From Cerrena zonata (Eukaryota > Basidiomycota > Agaricomycetes > Polyporales > Cerrenaceae), in NCBI GenBank assembly GCA_038087015.1, contig JASBNA010000001.1, positions 558,001 through 622,000 on the forward strand: a DNA stretch of 64,000 nucleotides, read 5' to 3'. Positions 23,609-35,220 of the stretch are shown here, one piece after another. The notes beneath the pieces were generated by a model that saw only the letters and a program-made list of their open reading frames with translations, had not been told where the DNA came from and did not search any database. Positions within the stretch are counted from its first letter, which is position 1; each line of letters starts with the position of its first letter. The position numbers and the translations under genes were made by a program.

Positions 23609-25025
23609 ATGACTCAGGATTCTTCTCGGAAGTTTGTCACGCTGGGAATGTTTATCATAGACGAACTTGTATATGATGCTGGGAGAATCACAAGGGAACA
23701 AGTATGTCATAAACACTACTTCGTTTGAAACGAGCGATTTCGATGATGTATCCACTAGATTGGCGGAGGGGGAACATATGCAACCATTGGTGCCCGTATT
23801 TGGTCAGTAGTCCCTACCCGGGATGGAAAAAAACTCTAAGTATTCAATATGCAGGTTACCACCACATGAGGTCGGGATGATCGTGGACCGCGGCTATGAT
23901 TTCCCTCTTGATATTCAAACCAAACTGGAGAAATATGGAACTGATATGTGGTATTTCCATGATGATCAGAGTAGAGTCACTACACGAGCCCGTAATACAT
24001 ATATTGGAGATTCTCGAGGGTGAGTCTAAGTTGTTGCATTTAAAGCAAACTCTGTCCTCATAGAGACCATACAGGTTTGAATATCTGACTCCTCGCCGAC
24101 GTATTACTCCAAGGGATCTTGAAGGAACCACACTGGCTCGCCCAGTGATTTTACATTTCATTTGTTCTCCTACCAGAGCAAATGCAATTATGTCCGAAGT
24201 GCTTGAAATTCCAGAATGGACTCCAAAGGCAATTTATGAGCCTATTCCCGTGCGTGCTATTTACCCCTCTCGATAGATCCTGTTTCTCATTTTGAGTTAT
24301 TACCAATAAACAAGCAAGGACAGATGCGTTCCTGAAGAGTTACCTTCATTGATCAAAGTTCTACCGCGCATTGATATCCTAAGGTCAGCACTAGATAAGC
24401 TTGTGTTGGAGCAACGACTGACTACTATCTCTATCTTCCACAGTCCGAATGCGGATGAAGCACTTTCTCTACTTTCGTTAACGGGACCAGCCACCCAGGA
24501 GCAAGTGGAAGCAGCCGCCGATAGGTTTCTGGAATTAGGCGTTGGTCCTGAAGGAAATGGCTACGTGATCATACGAAGTGGAGCCTTAGGTGCATATGTA
24601 GCTAGCAGAACTCGTCCCGGGAGGTGGTTCGATGCTTACTGGACCAAGGACGACGCACCTCATATCGTCGACGTCACAGGTAAGAAGTATTCCCTACCTG
24701 TAAGACACTGACCCGACTCGAATAACTACATAGGTGCTGGGAACGCATTCCTAGGAGGACTGGCAGCAGGACTTCACTTTACAGATGGTGATCCTTACGA
24801 AGGTTAGTAAAGAAGCCCATTATGAAAATATACAGGATCAGTAACACTTTCCCGATAGCTATGTTGTATGCCTCCGTATCAGCATCGTTTATCATTGAGC
24901 AGGAAGGACTTCCATCTTTGGCAGTCAGTGAAGTGACTCAATCTGAGACACGTCCCGGAGAACTTTGGAACGGTGAACTGCCGGTGGAGAGGTTGGAGAA
25001 ATTGCGGAAGCGAATACAACAATAG
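23609..25025 (+). CDS. MAK32: PfkB-family carbohydrate-kinase-like protein, Mak32 type
   Basis: Related to ribokinase-fold sugar kinases. Yeast Mak32 is needed for stable maintenance of the L-A dsRNA; its substrate is unknown. Start ATG 23609: SRKFVTLGMFIIDELVYDAG, then an intron to IGGGGTYATIGARIWLPPHE (second splice in TGG). Later exons give PRRRITPRDL, LHFICSPTRAN, FHSPNADEALSLLSL, YVIIRSGALGAYV and the signature DVTGAGNAFLGGLAAGL. In true PfkB kinases the position after GAG is the catalytic Asp; here it is Asn. As I recall, Mak32 relatives share this change. About 370 residues, six or seven introns. It may not be an active kinase. Confidence 0.85.
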
Positions 25026-25154
25026 TCATAGATTACAACTGGCCTAGAACAATATAGGAGAATGCACTATTCATACAAAAGGGACGAGAATGCGAAACAA
25101 CAAACCAAGGTCCACAAGCCACGAAGAAAAGCGAAACGTAGAAATACATTACAA

Positions 25155-25838
25155 TTACTGGAGTTGAGACTCGTATTTTGCTCGACTTTGAGCAAAGAGT
25201 GCTTCCTGCATCTGTAGCAGTTCCTCTTCAGATTTCCCCGACTGCTCTAGCTTGGAAACCTTCTTCTCCCGTTCCTACAGAACCAAGGGAATGAGCAGGA
25301 TAGTAAACCGAAAATGGCGAACGCAAACCTTCTGTTGTATTTTATGGTCTTTCAGGACATCTTTGACCTCCTGCTCAAATCGCTCGAAGCCAAGTTTCTA
25401 CATAGCGAAAGCGTTCAGTATCAAGTATATGATCATGCATGCAGTGGCAGCGTACTTCGAGGGCCGAGATGATATGTTCTGGTGCTATTGTTTTCTTAGA
25501 TTCCTTCTCACATATCTCATTCGCTTCCGAGGAGATTAGGTGGATGAATTCTAGAGTTACAAGGTCAATAATGTGTAGAGAAGTGTGGTTAGGGGCAGTA
25601 CTTCACCTACACAGCACTCGATAACTAGATCACGCGTGTCCTTGGCACAGGTAACATCTTTGGGTAGAAGCTCTATACCATAAACAACGATAGTTAAATA
25701 CACCATAGCGTGAAGATGGACGTCCATTCTTATGACGCTTGTGAGCGTACCTGAGATCATTTTTGCAACTGTAGCCTTCGGTAGCGAGAGATCCTCATCG
25801 GAGGGAGGCGCACCCGAGTGTCCCTCGTTGTCTGACAT
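25155..25838 (-). CDS. NCB2: Negative cofactor 2 beta subunit (Dr1)
   Basis: A histone-fold subunit of NC2, which binds TBP on promoter DNA and represses or redirects RNA polymerase II initiation; the partner is NC2-alpha (Bur6/DRAP1). Start MSDNEGHSGAPPSDEDL. The fold runs through SLPKATVAKMI, ELLPKDVTCAKDTRDLVIEC, EFIHLISSEANEICEKESKK and TIAPEHIISALEKLGFERF, nearly identical to human DR1. Then VKDVLKDHK, and the Q-rich tail SEEELLQMQEALFAQSRAKY ending ESQLQ with stop 25155-25157. About four introns and 140-150 residues, the usual size. It shares a 182-base divergent promoter with SmF. Confidence 0.95.
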
Positions 25839-26020
25839 TATCCCGACGGTTAATTTGCACGTAAAGGATGGGTCTAGGGGTTAGTTTACAAGGAGACAAG
25901 TTTAGGAGGAGAGAGGAAGGGATAATGATCATTCAGCTTAGACGCGAGACACGGTCTTTTATGTGAATCGAAGTGCGCTTCGAAATCTCCGCACGTGCCA
26001 TCTCCTTCACCACAACTATC
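25839..26020. promoter_or_regulatory. Divergent promoter between NC2-beta and SmF
   Basis: 182 bases lie between outward-facing start codons of two core nuclear genes. No TATA box is evident. Confidence 0.5.
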
Positions 26021-26502
26021 ATGTCCACGGTATGTTTTTCCGCGCGTCCTCATGCAAGTCTCTAATTGTTGAATCCATGCCATGAATAGGTCAACCCCGT
26101 CAACCCCAAACCTTTCATGCAGGAGCTGACAGGAAAGCCTGTCTATGTCCGTCTCAAGTGGGGACTGGAGTACAAGGGCTTCTTGGTGAGCACTGATGGC
26201 TACATGAACCTCCAAGTACGTACCACACCTTTGTTCGATTCTCAATACATTATCTCACTCGATTTACTGTATCACAGCTCGCAAACACAGAGGAGTTCCA
26301 AGACGGAAAGTCGAACGGTGCCCTTGGAGAAGTTTTTATTCGGTATGTGGCAATTATGTTCATGTTTATTGTTGGTAATCTCAAATGACTACTCTGCTAG
26401 GTGCAACAATGTTCTTTATATAATAAGTATCCCTGTTTCGCTGTGTTGAAGATCTAACTGACGGATTTGCTCTATCACAGGGAGGCACCGCAAGAAGAGT
26501 GA
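26021..26502 (+). CDS. SNRPF: Small nuclear ribonucleoprotein F (SmF)
   Basis: A subunit of the seven-membered Sm ring on spliceosomal U snRNAs. Exon 1 is only nine bases (MST), then an intron to [20 protein letters not shown]. Sm motif 1 follows: [20 protein letters not shown], joined to [20 protein letters not shown]. Sm motif 2 is [11 protein letters not shown], split by an intron inside the Arg codon (CG|G). The last exon gives REAPQEE and the stop at 26500-26502. About 84 residues, usual for SmF. Four introns in a gene this small is notable but all have GT-AG borders. Confidence 0.95.
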
Positions 26503-26892
26503 CCCTAGTTCGGTCAGCTTTCCCCCTGTTCTGTAGACGATGATGGCGTCGAGTGAGTGATACTCAATCCTATAACGATCTCCATATTGACTTTTGACCA
26601 GTTTTGTACTATAATGTATAATGCACACATGAATGACCAATCAAAAGAGTTTGTGCTATGTTGATCGCATGCTTCGTGTTGGCATACGTAGACTCCGCGT
26701 AGCAAGGTTACAGCAACTTTCTCAGGTCTCATCATGACTTCTTCGTACTCCCCACGAGACTATGAAGTGCAACTTCCAATATGCCATTGCAATTTAGCTA
26801 CTAGCAGGGTCGTAAGGCGTGAAAATATATAGAACATCGTACAGCAAGAGCTAGCATAGGAGAAATCTCAGAACCAAGCAATCAACAATGCT
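26503..26892. other. Convergent 3' region
   Basis: This lies between the stop codons of SmF and the LLP-like gene. Minus-strand frames at 26416-26640 and 26514-26735 overlap SmF exons or each other and have no motifs. Confidence 0.5.
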
Positions 26893-27448
26893 TCACCGTC
26901 TCCGATGTGAACGTCCAGCTTTTCTTTTTGCAACAGGAACTCCCTGTTTATTTGTGCCCTTTGACTTGTTCAACGGCAGTCCTTTCGCGAGTCTCCATTG
27001 TTCATTCCGTGAGTTACGGGGTCCGTGTGTAGAAATTCGTTTTGTTGATTCGCCCGTTGAGGGCCCTGCTCCTGGGTCTAGCTCCATAGCATCTAAAAAT
27101 GACACAATGGCGAGTGAATTCAGTTAACATGACACAGAGCAATAAATCTATACCTTCCCCGCTTTCTGTCTGAGGTCGATCTACGAAAATGATATTAGCA
27201 TTCAGCTATGGGTCGTAATTGGGGCTTCAAAACGAGATCTCACCTGATTGCTGTGTGTCCCCTTCTTCATCGCCGAAATTTGATACATCCTCAACCTCCA
27301 CATCCCCATCTCTGTCCTTTGTGGAGAGTGTTTTAAGTTTTTGGTGAAGCCTGTTTAGGCGAGCTGCTTCTGCGACGGCATATACGCCTTCTGTTCGCTT
27401 TTTTGCACGGAAATGACGTTTGACTTTGGAACGAGTTGATTTTGCCAT
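26893..27448 (-). CDS. LLP homologue / DUF2423 nucleolar-type protein
   Basis: Small basic protein related to metazoan LLP/LLPH and yeast YBL028C, linked to ribosome biogenesis. The N-terminus MAKSTRSKVKRHFRAKKR is the family's signature, followed by EGVYAVAEAARLNRLHQKL. The middle is acidic (DRDGDVEVEDVSNFGDEEG), with two introns around a short exon RPQTESGE. The last exon has MELDPGAGPST, NEQWRLAKG and a basic tail GVPVAKRKAGRSHRRR. About 155 residues. Start at 27448 fixed by homology to the N-terminal motif. Confidence 0.88.
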
Positions 27449-27896
27449 GGTGAATAGGAGGTATAGATCGGAATGTGGTGGTGGTGAGAACAAGCGGATG
27501 AAAGTGTCTTCGGATGTTCTCATTGATCAGTGCTTGCAAAAGTCCTTCCGAAAGCGGCGCTTACGTAATCGAAATTTAGGAAGAGCAGTGACCGTTCTCT
27601 CCAAGCTCTGCGTAATATTGTTCATTGAATTGAAATATCGCAATAAAAACAGCTACCAAGTTGACCACATAAGGCAGGCTCATGTCTGAGGATAATGAGA
27701 GCAATAATATTGCTAGAACAGCGAAGTTGTCGAGAACCATTCACGCTCGTGAGTGATCAACTCGACTGACTGTATGACATGGGCGGTAGCATTAGGAAAG
27801 ACTAATATGTGGTGGCGAGGTGTGAGAACCTAAGGGGTGTAAAAGAATTCTAGTGTAAGTGGAAAACGATACAGATAAACAAGTCAATAAACATGC
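27449..27896. other. Intergenic region
   Basis: Promoter side of the LLP-like gene and downstream flank of the next minus-strand gene. A plus-strand frame at 27420-27689 is partly antisense to LLP. No gene is called. Confidence 0.5.
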
Positions 27897-28382
27897 CTAT
27901 GAGGTCTGGTCATTGCGCCGATGCTTTGCTATCCTTTCTCGTTCCTCTAATAACACTTCGAGCCCTGCACGTCTGTCGTCTTCCATCCCATACAAGGCGG
28001 TCTTCACTTGTTTCTGCCTCCTCGATGACCGGTCACTCCACTTCTCAGAATCCGTATTTGCCGACAACCCACTCCTTCCAACTTGAGGTTCCCTCCTTAT
28101 TTTGTCTAAGTCCTCTCTCAGTCGACTGTAAGGGTATTCGGTGTAGGCTCCGTGGAAGATGTCTTCTTGAAACTCTTTGTCTATCTCTGCGTCAAGAGTC
28201 TCTGGCGTGATGAACTTGTCACTTTTGTGGTAAAGCGAGACAAGTGCGCGAAGCTTTTGAGGTGGAAGTGTCGGCTTGGGGAGAGGAGTGGAGGTCGTGG
28301 CATTCGAGGATGAGGCACTTGCTTGAGTAGTGATATACCGACGCAGGTTTTGCGACAATCGAGAAGCAGAGCGCAATGACAT
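27897..28382 (-). CDS. Unrecognised small protein with mitochondrial-type N-terminus
   Basis: A 161-codon intronless frame. The first 20 residues (MSLRSASRLSQNLRRYITTQ) are Arg/Ser-rich without acids, typical of a matrix targeting sequence. A Ser/Thr/Pro-rich linker then leads to LRALVSLYHKSDKFITPETL, AEIDKEFQEDIFHGAYTEYP and a charged C-terminus with KTALYGMEDDRRAGLEVLLE. I do not recognise the family. Composition, the ordered charged segments and the clean single frame support a real gene. It could be an accessory subunit or assembly factor, but nothing shows which. Confidence 0.72.
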   Translation of the reverse strand: MSLRSASRLSQNLRRYITTQASASSSNATTSTPLPKPTLPPQKLRALVSLYHKSDKFITPETLDAEIDKEFQEDIFHGAYTEYPYSRLREDLDKIRREPQVGRSGLSANTDSEKWSDRSSRRQKQVKTALYGMEDDRRAGLEVLLEERERIAKHRRNDQTS

Positions 28383-28628
28383 GGTGCACGAGTATGGGGA
28401 TTCGGTCGAATCACCGTTGCTTGAACTCGGGGTGCGACTGTCAGCGCTTACAAAGTGATTCCTCTCAATATGGCAAGTAACTTAGTATGTAGGCCGTACG
28501 TAGCCAGACCATTACAATAATACGTATCCAATTACGGAGAAAACAATTATTTCCAAGCTGTGATGTAAGTACATCAAATAGGAATCTTCATGGATATAAT
28601 CAGATATTATAGGCAAGCCTGTTGAACT

Positions 28629-30618
28629 CTAAGAGGTTTGCCTCTGGTCAAGTTCCGTAGCGACCAACGATGAAATATTGGGTGTTCGAGGGACAATAGA
28701 GCACTTGAACGCTTTGGGGTGACTTTATCGCCAAGATGTTTAGTGTGCTAATAGAGAGTACATAAGAATGATCGAACTCACCTGATCGTTCCAGTGGTAT
28801 ACTCTCCTGAAGGTTCAATTATGACCCCATCCTCCACAGCCTTGGAAATATCGAAAGCAGCAAGCGTTACTGCACATGTGAGAAACACCGATGCATCCGC
28901 CAAATGCAATCCTAGTCAAAGTTGTCATCATTGTCGTACGCCTAACCGAGGAGGCGTGATTTACCTGGACAAATCCTGACCGAATCCAAGAATGGGCTTA
29001 GTGTTACTACACAAGAATTGAAACCTTAAAAGGTGGTACCCACCGTCTACCGTGACCAAAAACAAAGTCTCTGGGATCACGCTGAGGGCTCGTACCTAAG
29101 AATCGATCTGGGTTGAAAATAAGAGGGTCAGGGTACGTTTTCTTCGTTATGAAGAAAAGCCCTAAGATAAAGTTAGGAGATACGGTAATCAATTTCCATG
29201 AGACTCACCAAATATTAGCAATAACAGAAGTTCCTTTAGGAATAGAGTAACCTGCATACGTATCATCCTGGGTCGTTTGATGAGGGATGCCTAGGTTTGC
29301 AACAGGGTTGAACCGGAGAACTTCTTTCATCAGTGCATTGATGTAAGGTAGCTGCTCGCGATCGGCCAGGGTTGGGAGCCTATCGGTTCCAATCACTTCA
29401 TCGATCTCCCTTGTTGCTTTGCGTTGTAATTCTGGATGTAGCGTCATTGCGAGGAAGAATGAATAGATGGCAGACACCGTCTTTGATGGTTTCTCGTGTG
29501 AGTAAAGAGATAATGTTAAACAACGAAGTACACACAGTATCGGATCCTCCACCATACATTGTAACCGCCGTCCACTTGACACGATGTTCCTTCTCAGGTG
29601 TAAGGTTCCTATCTTCCAAAAGCCGGCTTACGAAGCTTGGAATTGCAGTACCATCTGTCTGCTCGATACATTATGTCACTATCAATGCACATAGAGGCTG
29701 TAATCAAGCACTTACTAACTGTTCCTTCACAAACTCGAATGGTGTTTCCACCATCTGTACCACATTTCTTCGCCACTGAGCTGCAAGCTTCTGAAAGTGA
29801 GCCCCGGGGAACCAGCTGGGTATGTAGCGTAATATTGGAAGGGCATCCACTAGGAAAGCACCAGGTGTAGTCGCCTGTCCGAACTCATCAACGGTTTTAT
29901 CTGCGATATCAACGTATGCGTCTGCCCCTTCTTTAACGGAATATCCGTAGGTTATCATAAGAATAATGGCGCCGGCCATCCTATATCGATACGTGAGTAA
30001 CATCACAAGAAGGATAAAGCTAGTGGTACATACTTTCTGATGTGGTCGTGAACGTTTTCAGGAGTCTGCAAAAGACGACGGAGGAAAATGCGGTTCTCGA
30101 GCTCGATCAAATCATGGTGGCCTTTCACTGCGTTCTTTGACCCCATGGTCTGACCGAAGTAACGACGAGCTTCCTTGAATTGGTCGGTATATGACATGAA
30201 TGTTGGGGCCTCCTTCCATCCCATCAACTCGGTGCTCATAGTGAAAGCCGGTCGGTCAGAGTAATTACTTCCCCTCTTATCAAGAAGAGCGGTAGCATCT
30301 TGGGCATCGTTTAAGAGAATTAGACGTTGTCCGAAAAGCGTGACCGAGATGATATTTCCTGTATGTTGCGTTAAGAACTTGAGCTTTCATACGAATCTTA
30401 GGCGAGAGAAAATACGTACCCCATCGCTTGCTCCATTTCGCGAACGTCAAATGCTCATAGGAAGTGGGCATGTCGAGGACATTTCCAATGAAAGGTAATC
30501 CGATAGGACCAGGGGGTACGTTAACAGACGAGCGGGATTTACTGGTCAAAGATTGATAGAAGATATAAAACCCTAGTATTGCAAGGAGGGTATCAAGAGC
30601 TGCTTGAGAGAAGATCAT
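28629..30618 (-). CDS. Cytochrome P450, tandem copy 1, with one-base frame break
   Basis: Membrane-bound haem monooxygenase, likely in specialised metabolism or detoxification. N-terminal anchor AALDTLLAILGFYIFYQSL, hinge NVPPGPIGLPFIGNVLDMP. Helix I reads TMYGGGSDT; K-helix EVLRFNP has the ExxR motif; the PERF region is FNPDRF; haem loop FGHGRRICPG is assembled over two introns, with Cys the haem ligand. The C-terminus splices to SHPKAFKCSIVPRTPNIS and a stop at 28629-28631. At about 29140 the exon after NIW reads AFLHNEE and then loses frame before YPDPLIFNPDRF. Copy 2 keeps [12 protein letters not shown] in the same place. One extra base in an AAAA run explains it. A TATA box lies 39-45 bases upstream. 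Otherwise about 510 residues, usual length. Confidence 0.88.
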
Positions 30619-30656
30619 ATTTGTTCTGTAATGAGTAACAGCTATAATCGACCTCC

Positions 30657-30663
30657 TTATATA
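30657..30663 (-). promoter_or_regulatory. TATA box of P450 copy 1
   Basis: TATATAA on the minus strand, inside the 12-base palindrome at 30655-30666, 39 bases before the ATG. P450 copy 2 has a TATA box at the same distance. Confidence 0.65.
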
Positions 30664-33155
30664 AGGAGAGAGTGCAACTCACGGATGATCATTAATGCGC
30701 ATGTGTATCATCGCTCTATCGCTCTAACTCTTACAGCTCGTCGATGACCGGCTGTAGTCGACGAAATCATTCTCCGAAGTGGGGATGCTAGCCACTTCTA
30801 AGGAGAGGCTTGTGGGGTACTATTTGGGAATGGGGTAGTACACCAATGATGTGGTGAGGCTTTTTCAATTCTAAGCTCCGACAATACCGCGAACAAGCTC
30901 GCCTCGGGTTTGCGAGTCTTCACATTCATTCGCGATAGTATATCAACTAGATCAGCATATCCCTTTGGATGTAGTATTGAGGTAGACAATGTTGTATTAC
31001 TGGTCACAAAATGACGTTAGTGATACGCAGCCCAACAGTGTAAAATATCACGCTCACCAGAAGAAGACGAGGAGAGGACTCGGAGTAACTCACATTACAT
31101 TTCGCAATCAGACCCCGATAGTGGATTTGAGTTACATTCCAATCTGTAAAAGACTCGCAAGATACCAGACTGCGACCTGATATGATATAATGATTTCCAA
31201 ATGGGTTAACTGCACCATCCACGCGTATCCCAACGTCCATCTTACATCATCAGTGTTCGATTTGAGGGGTCGGTGTTCAAGCTAACATTCGTATGATCCT
31301 AGCACAATCGAGGGTACTCCTAGATCCGAAGAAATTCTAGGGTTGGAGTGTTAACGCCGATGTTGAAGGTTGACCAGGGTTGACCCTGTAGAAACGTATT
31401 GAGACCAGAATAGGAAAATAAAACGAGGAAATCAGGATGCGTACAACAATATTGAAATGTTCGAGTTTGAACAGCCTTTCAGGGAAAATGTCAATGGCTA
31501 TAGAAAGCCAAAAAGGCATTTTGGTTCGATTTAAGCAAACATCTCGGCGTGAACCTCAACTGCGTTGGTCGTTTGACTAGATGACGTGCTATAGCTCTTG
31601 TAGAATGAAAAAGCAAAAGGTATAATTCAGCTGACATCGAAACAAGGCGTCAAGTAGGGCATACCTGACAAACTACTTCATCAATCCGAAGTATAACGCG
31701 AAGGCATTATCGGCCAACTCCCATGCCGTGCCTCAGATTCTCCTAAGAATATCAATAATAACCTTACCGCCAGGGCAACGCCACACCGAGTACCCAAACG
31801 TCAGTATAGAATGTTCACGTAGTATGTCAACATACATGCATCGTAAGTAATGCAGGGATACTAGGCTGCTTATAGTCATTCAATAGATATTTCGAGAATG
31901 ATCGGCCATGTCATGCGGAGTTCACTGAGATCGACATAATCGTGATGTCAGAGATCGTAAACATTACAAAGCTCATTGTAAGGGTAGCCACGGGTGTGAT
32001 ACTATATTTTAATCGTCCTCTGTTCCACGTCAATAGTCCTATAATGTGCGGCTTGAGACCTAGTCAGCAAATAGTAAAGGTGTATGACTATAACATAGAA
32101 TGATCCGGTTCCGCATCATGGTGTACGCTGAGTTTAAGACGATAATGATCACCCTGATTGCACTAGAGGAAATGCCGCCGGGGACGTCGGCTAGATCCCT
32201 TGCTTGTGAAGGGATAAGGCTGAAAATAATTTGAATGCTGTTACCTTGAAACGCGTGAGGATTGGAGTAGTGTTCTCTCTTGAAAGTTTTCAATGCACCA
32301 ATATTTATATTATCTTATCCCCTACCCATTTTAGATATTAGCTACTGTCCCCTGATACATTTTGAGAGCTACATATCTAGTTTATTTCAATCAGATCATT
32401 ACCATGTTTACTTATGCTCCATATTTTACAGAACACTTGTTTCCTGGGTATCTACAATTTTGGTGATGCTCTTTGACGATGTTATAATGCCAGTGCGAGT
32501 TGAAAAGAACCTAGGCTCGGTTCCTGCCTCTAGTATTTGGAAGACAGTCTCCACCTCCCGCTATCATTTCTCCAAGTTCACACGACAAGGCAGCTGGAGG
32601 GACCGTCGAAGAGGGGTAGAACATTTGCACTGTGTCCTGGTGTTCCATGCCATAGTTTCTGGTATCAAATATATGTTTATGGACACACTGTTCCTCCAAA
32701 ATATTTTGCTAAGCCGTCCTTGAACCCATTTATGTATTATCCAAGGTAATACAAAACATACACCCCGCTCGAAGTGAACACGGAACAAGCGCCCCTGCGG
32801 CCCGCACTGGGCCCGGAGAGTTACGGAAGTCGGATTGAACCGGGTTACATGCAATAAGCCCCAGCAGAGAGCCCTTGCAAGCAAGGGAATGTCACAGTGA
32901 ATCTGACTGCAACGGTGGGCGTTCTGAACGTGCTCCGTCCCAAAATGGAAATTATGTCACGGTTAGAACGAAGTATAATGATTCTGAGGTGTATCGCACA
33001 GAATAAAGTTCGATGGTGCTAAGCAAAAAGAGCCGAAGATGCTATAGTAGGTGACTTCCTATGAATGTGCCTCAAACTTATTGCGGAATGATTCGCCTCT
33101 AGTACAATTATGGAAGCAATTTGCATCAGCAACCGCAGAAAACCCCACATGGTCC
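30664..33155. other. Gene-poor AT-rich spacer between the two P450 genes
   Basis: About 2.5 kb without a gene I can support. On the minus strand 31004-31240 and 30798-31007 form two short frames with a good GTGAGT donor between them, but splicing at that donor runs into a stop at once. A GC-rich patch at about 32760-32900 stands out from the AT-rich surroundings; it encodes nothing recognisable. No terminal repeats were found by eye. Confidence 0.5.
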
Positions 33156-35181
33156 TTACTTCTGACCAAGCTCCATCGAGATCAATGATGCTACTCGTGG
33201 CGTACGAGGTCTTATAGAACATTTGAAATCCTTGGGATGACTTGAGGGTGTCTAACTTCAGCCCACGGGCGACAGAGAAAGAAAACCCCAAATCTCACCT
33301 GATCGTTCCGGATGTATACTCTCCTGAAGGCTCAATCGTGATGCCATTTTCGACTGCCTTAGAGATATCGAATGCAGATAATGTCAGAGCGCATGATAAG
33401 AAGACCGAGGCATCGGCCAAATGCAAACCTAAATAATTCATTCATTGAAGCCATACTTTCGTTCAGAGAGGGAAGTTCTTACCTGGACAAATTCTGAGAG
33501 AGTAAAGTTAGTTGCAAAATCGACACAACCTCAAAGCCTTACTCACCGTCTACCATATCCAAAGGTAAAGTCCCTAGGATCACGCTGAGGGTTTGAACCT
33601 AAGAATCGATCGGGATTGAAATTCAATGGGTCAGGATATATGTCCGAATTGTGGAGGTAAGCCCTAGATGAAAGTCAGCGGGAATATTCTCATCGAACAT
33701 TGCTACTGACCAAAGATTGGCAATGACTACAGTTCCTTTCGGGATGTAGTAGCCTGCGTATGTGTCATCTTCCCTCGTACAATGAGGGACACCTGTACAG
33801 CCAGAGTGATGAATACCTCAATAATGTCAGAGCGAGTATTATTTTATTCACCTAGATTTGCGACAGGGTTGAACCGGAGAACTTCCTTCATGAGGGCCTC
33901 AACGTAAGGCAGATTCTCGCGGTCAGAAAGGGTAGGTAGCCTATCAACACCGACAACTTCATCAAGTTCCTTTTGAGCCTTGCGTTGCCATTCCGGATGT
34001 AAAGTCATTGCAAGGAAAAAAGAATAAATAGCTGATACCGTCTGTTATGGTTCAACATATCAATGAAAAGGAAAACCAGTATTTGAGGAAGAACAACGCA
34101 CAGTATCCGCACCCCCTGCATACATCGTGGTTGCCGTCCACTTGATCAGGTACTCCTGCTCGGATGTAAGGTTTTCATCCTCCAAAACTCCGCTTATTAC
34201 ACTCGGAATGGCAGTGCCCTCTTGCTGTACAATCTATCAGCAACATACTGGGCCGTGATGATAAGCCAATACGCATACCACTTGCTTTCTCACAAGCTCG
34301 AACGGTGTCTCCACCATGTAGGTTAAATTCTTTCGCCACTCAGCCGCCAATCTTTGAAAGCGAGCACCAGGGAACCAGCTAGGAATGTACCGCAAGATAG
34401 GGAGAGCGTCCACTAGGAACGCACCAGGGGTAGTTGCTTGTGCAAATTCGTCAAGCACTTTGTCTGCGATACTGACAAATGAATCGGTTCCTTCTTCTTT
34501 GACAGTGTATCCGTGAGTTATCATCAAAATAATGGCTCCAGCCATTCTGTGTGAAGTTTAATCATTAACATGGGAGTGAAGGGAGGAAGACGACTTACTT
34601 TCTGATATGTTCGTGAACGTCTTCAGGGGTCTCTAGGAGACGTCGGAGGAACTTGCGATTTTCCAATTCAATCAGCCCATGATGTCTTTTCACCGTATTC
34701 TTTGATCCCATAGCGTGACTGAAGTACCGGCGAGATTTCTTGAATTGTTCAGTATATGACATGAACGTTGTGCTATCTTTCCATCCGACTAATTCGGCGC
34801 TCATGGTGAAGGGCGGCCTGTCAGAGTAGTTAGTCCCTCTCTTGTCGAGAAGAGCGGTAGCATCATCGGGGTCGTTCAGGAGGACAAAACGTTGTCCAAA
34901 TAGAGTCACAGAAATGATATTTCCTGTACGTATACCAGTGATCAATACCATTTTCTGTCAATCAGACAGACAGACGACGTACCCCAACGCTCGCTCCATT
35001 TCGCAAAAGTCAGATGCTCATAAGAAGTGGGCATGTCTAGGACATTACCAACGAAAGGCAAGCCGCTGGGACCGGGAGGTACATTTGCAGATGGTCGGTT
35101 TCTATTACCCCAAAATCGGTAGAAGGTATATAATGCTAAAGCAGCAAAGAGGACGTCAAGAGTCAACAGAGAAGGGGCCAT
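33156..35181 (-). CDS. Cytochrome P450, tandem copy 2, intact
   Basis: Close paralogue of the P450 at 28629-30618 with nearly the same introns. Start ATG 35181: anchor [20 protein letters not shown], hinge [19 protein letters not shown]. Helix I is TMYAGGADT, with the usual AGxDT form. K-helix [32 protein letters not shown]; haem loop FGYGRRICPG, then [14 protein letters not shown]. The end splices to [20 protein letters not shown] with stop at 33156-33158. It has one intron that copy 1 lacks, 33793-33851, between NLG and VPH. No defects seen; about 510 residues. Substrate unknown. The next gene with a metabolic role is the acyl-CoA dehydrogenase 4 kb to the right, which does not by itself define a cluster. 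Confidence 0.93.
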
Positions 35182-35220
35182 TGCTTGTTGTAACAAACAA
35201 TCATCATAAGATGAGCAACT

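Noticed and set aside
32760..32900. GC-rich patch as a possible mobile-element fragment
   Set aside because: No terminal repeats, target-site duplication or coding similarity seen by eye.
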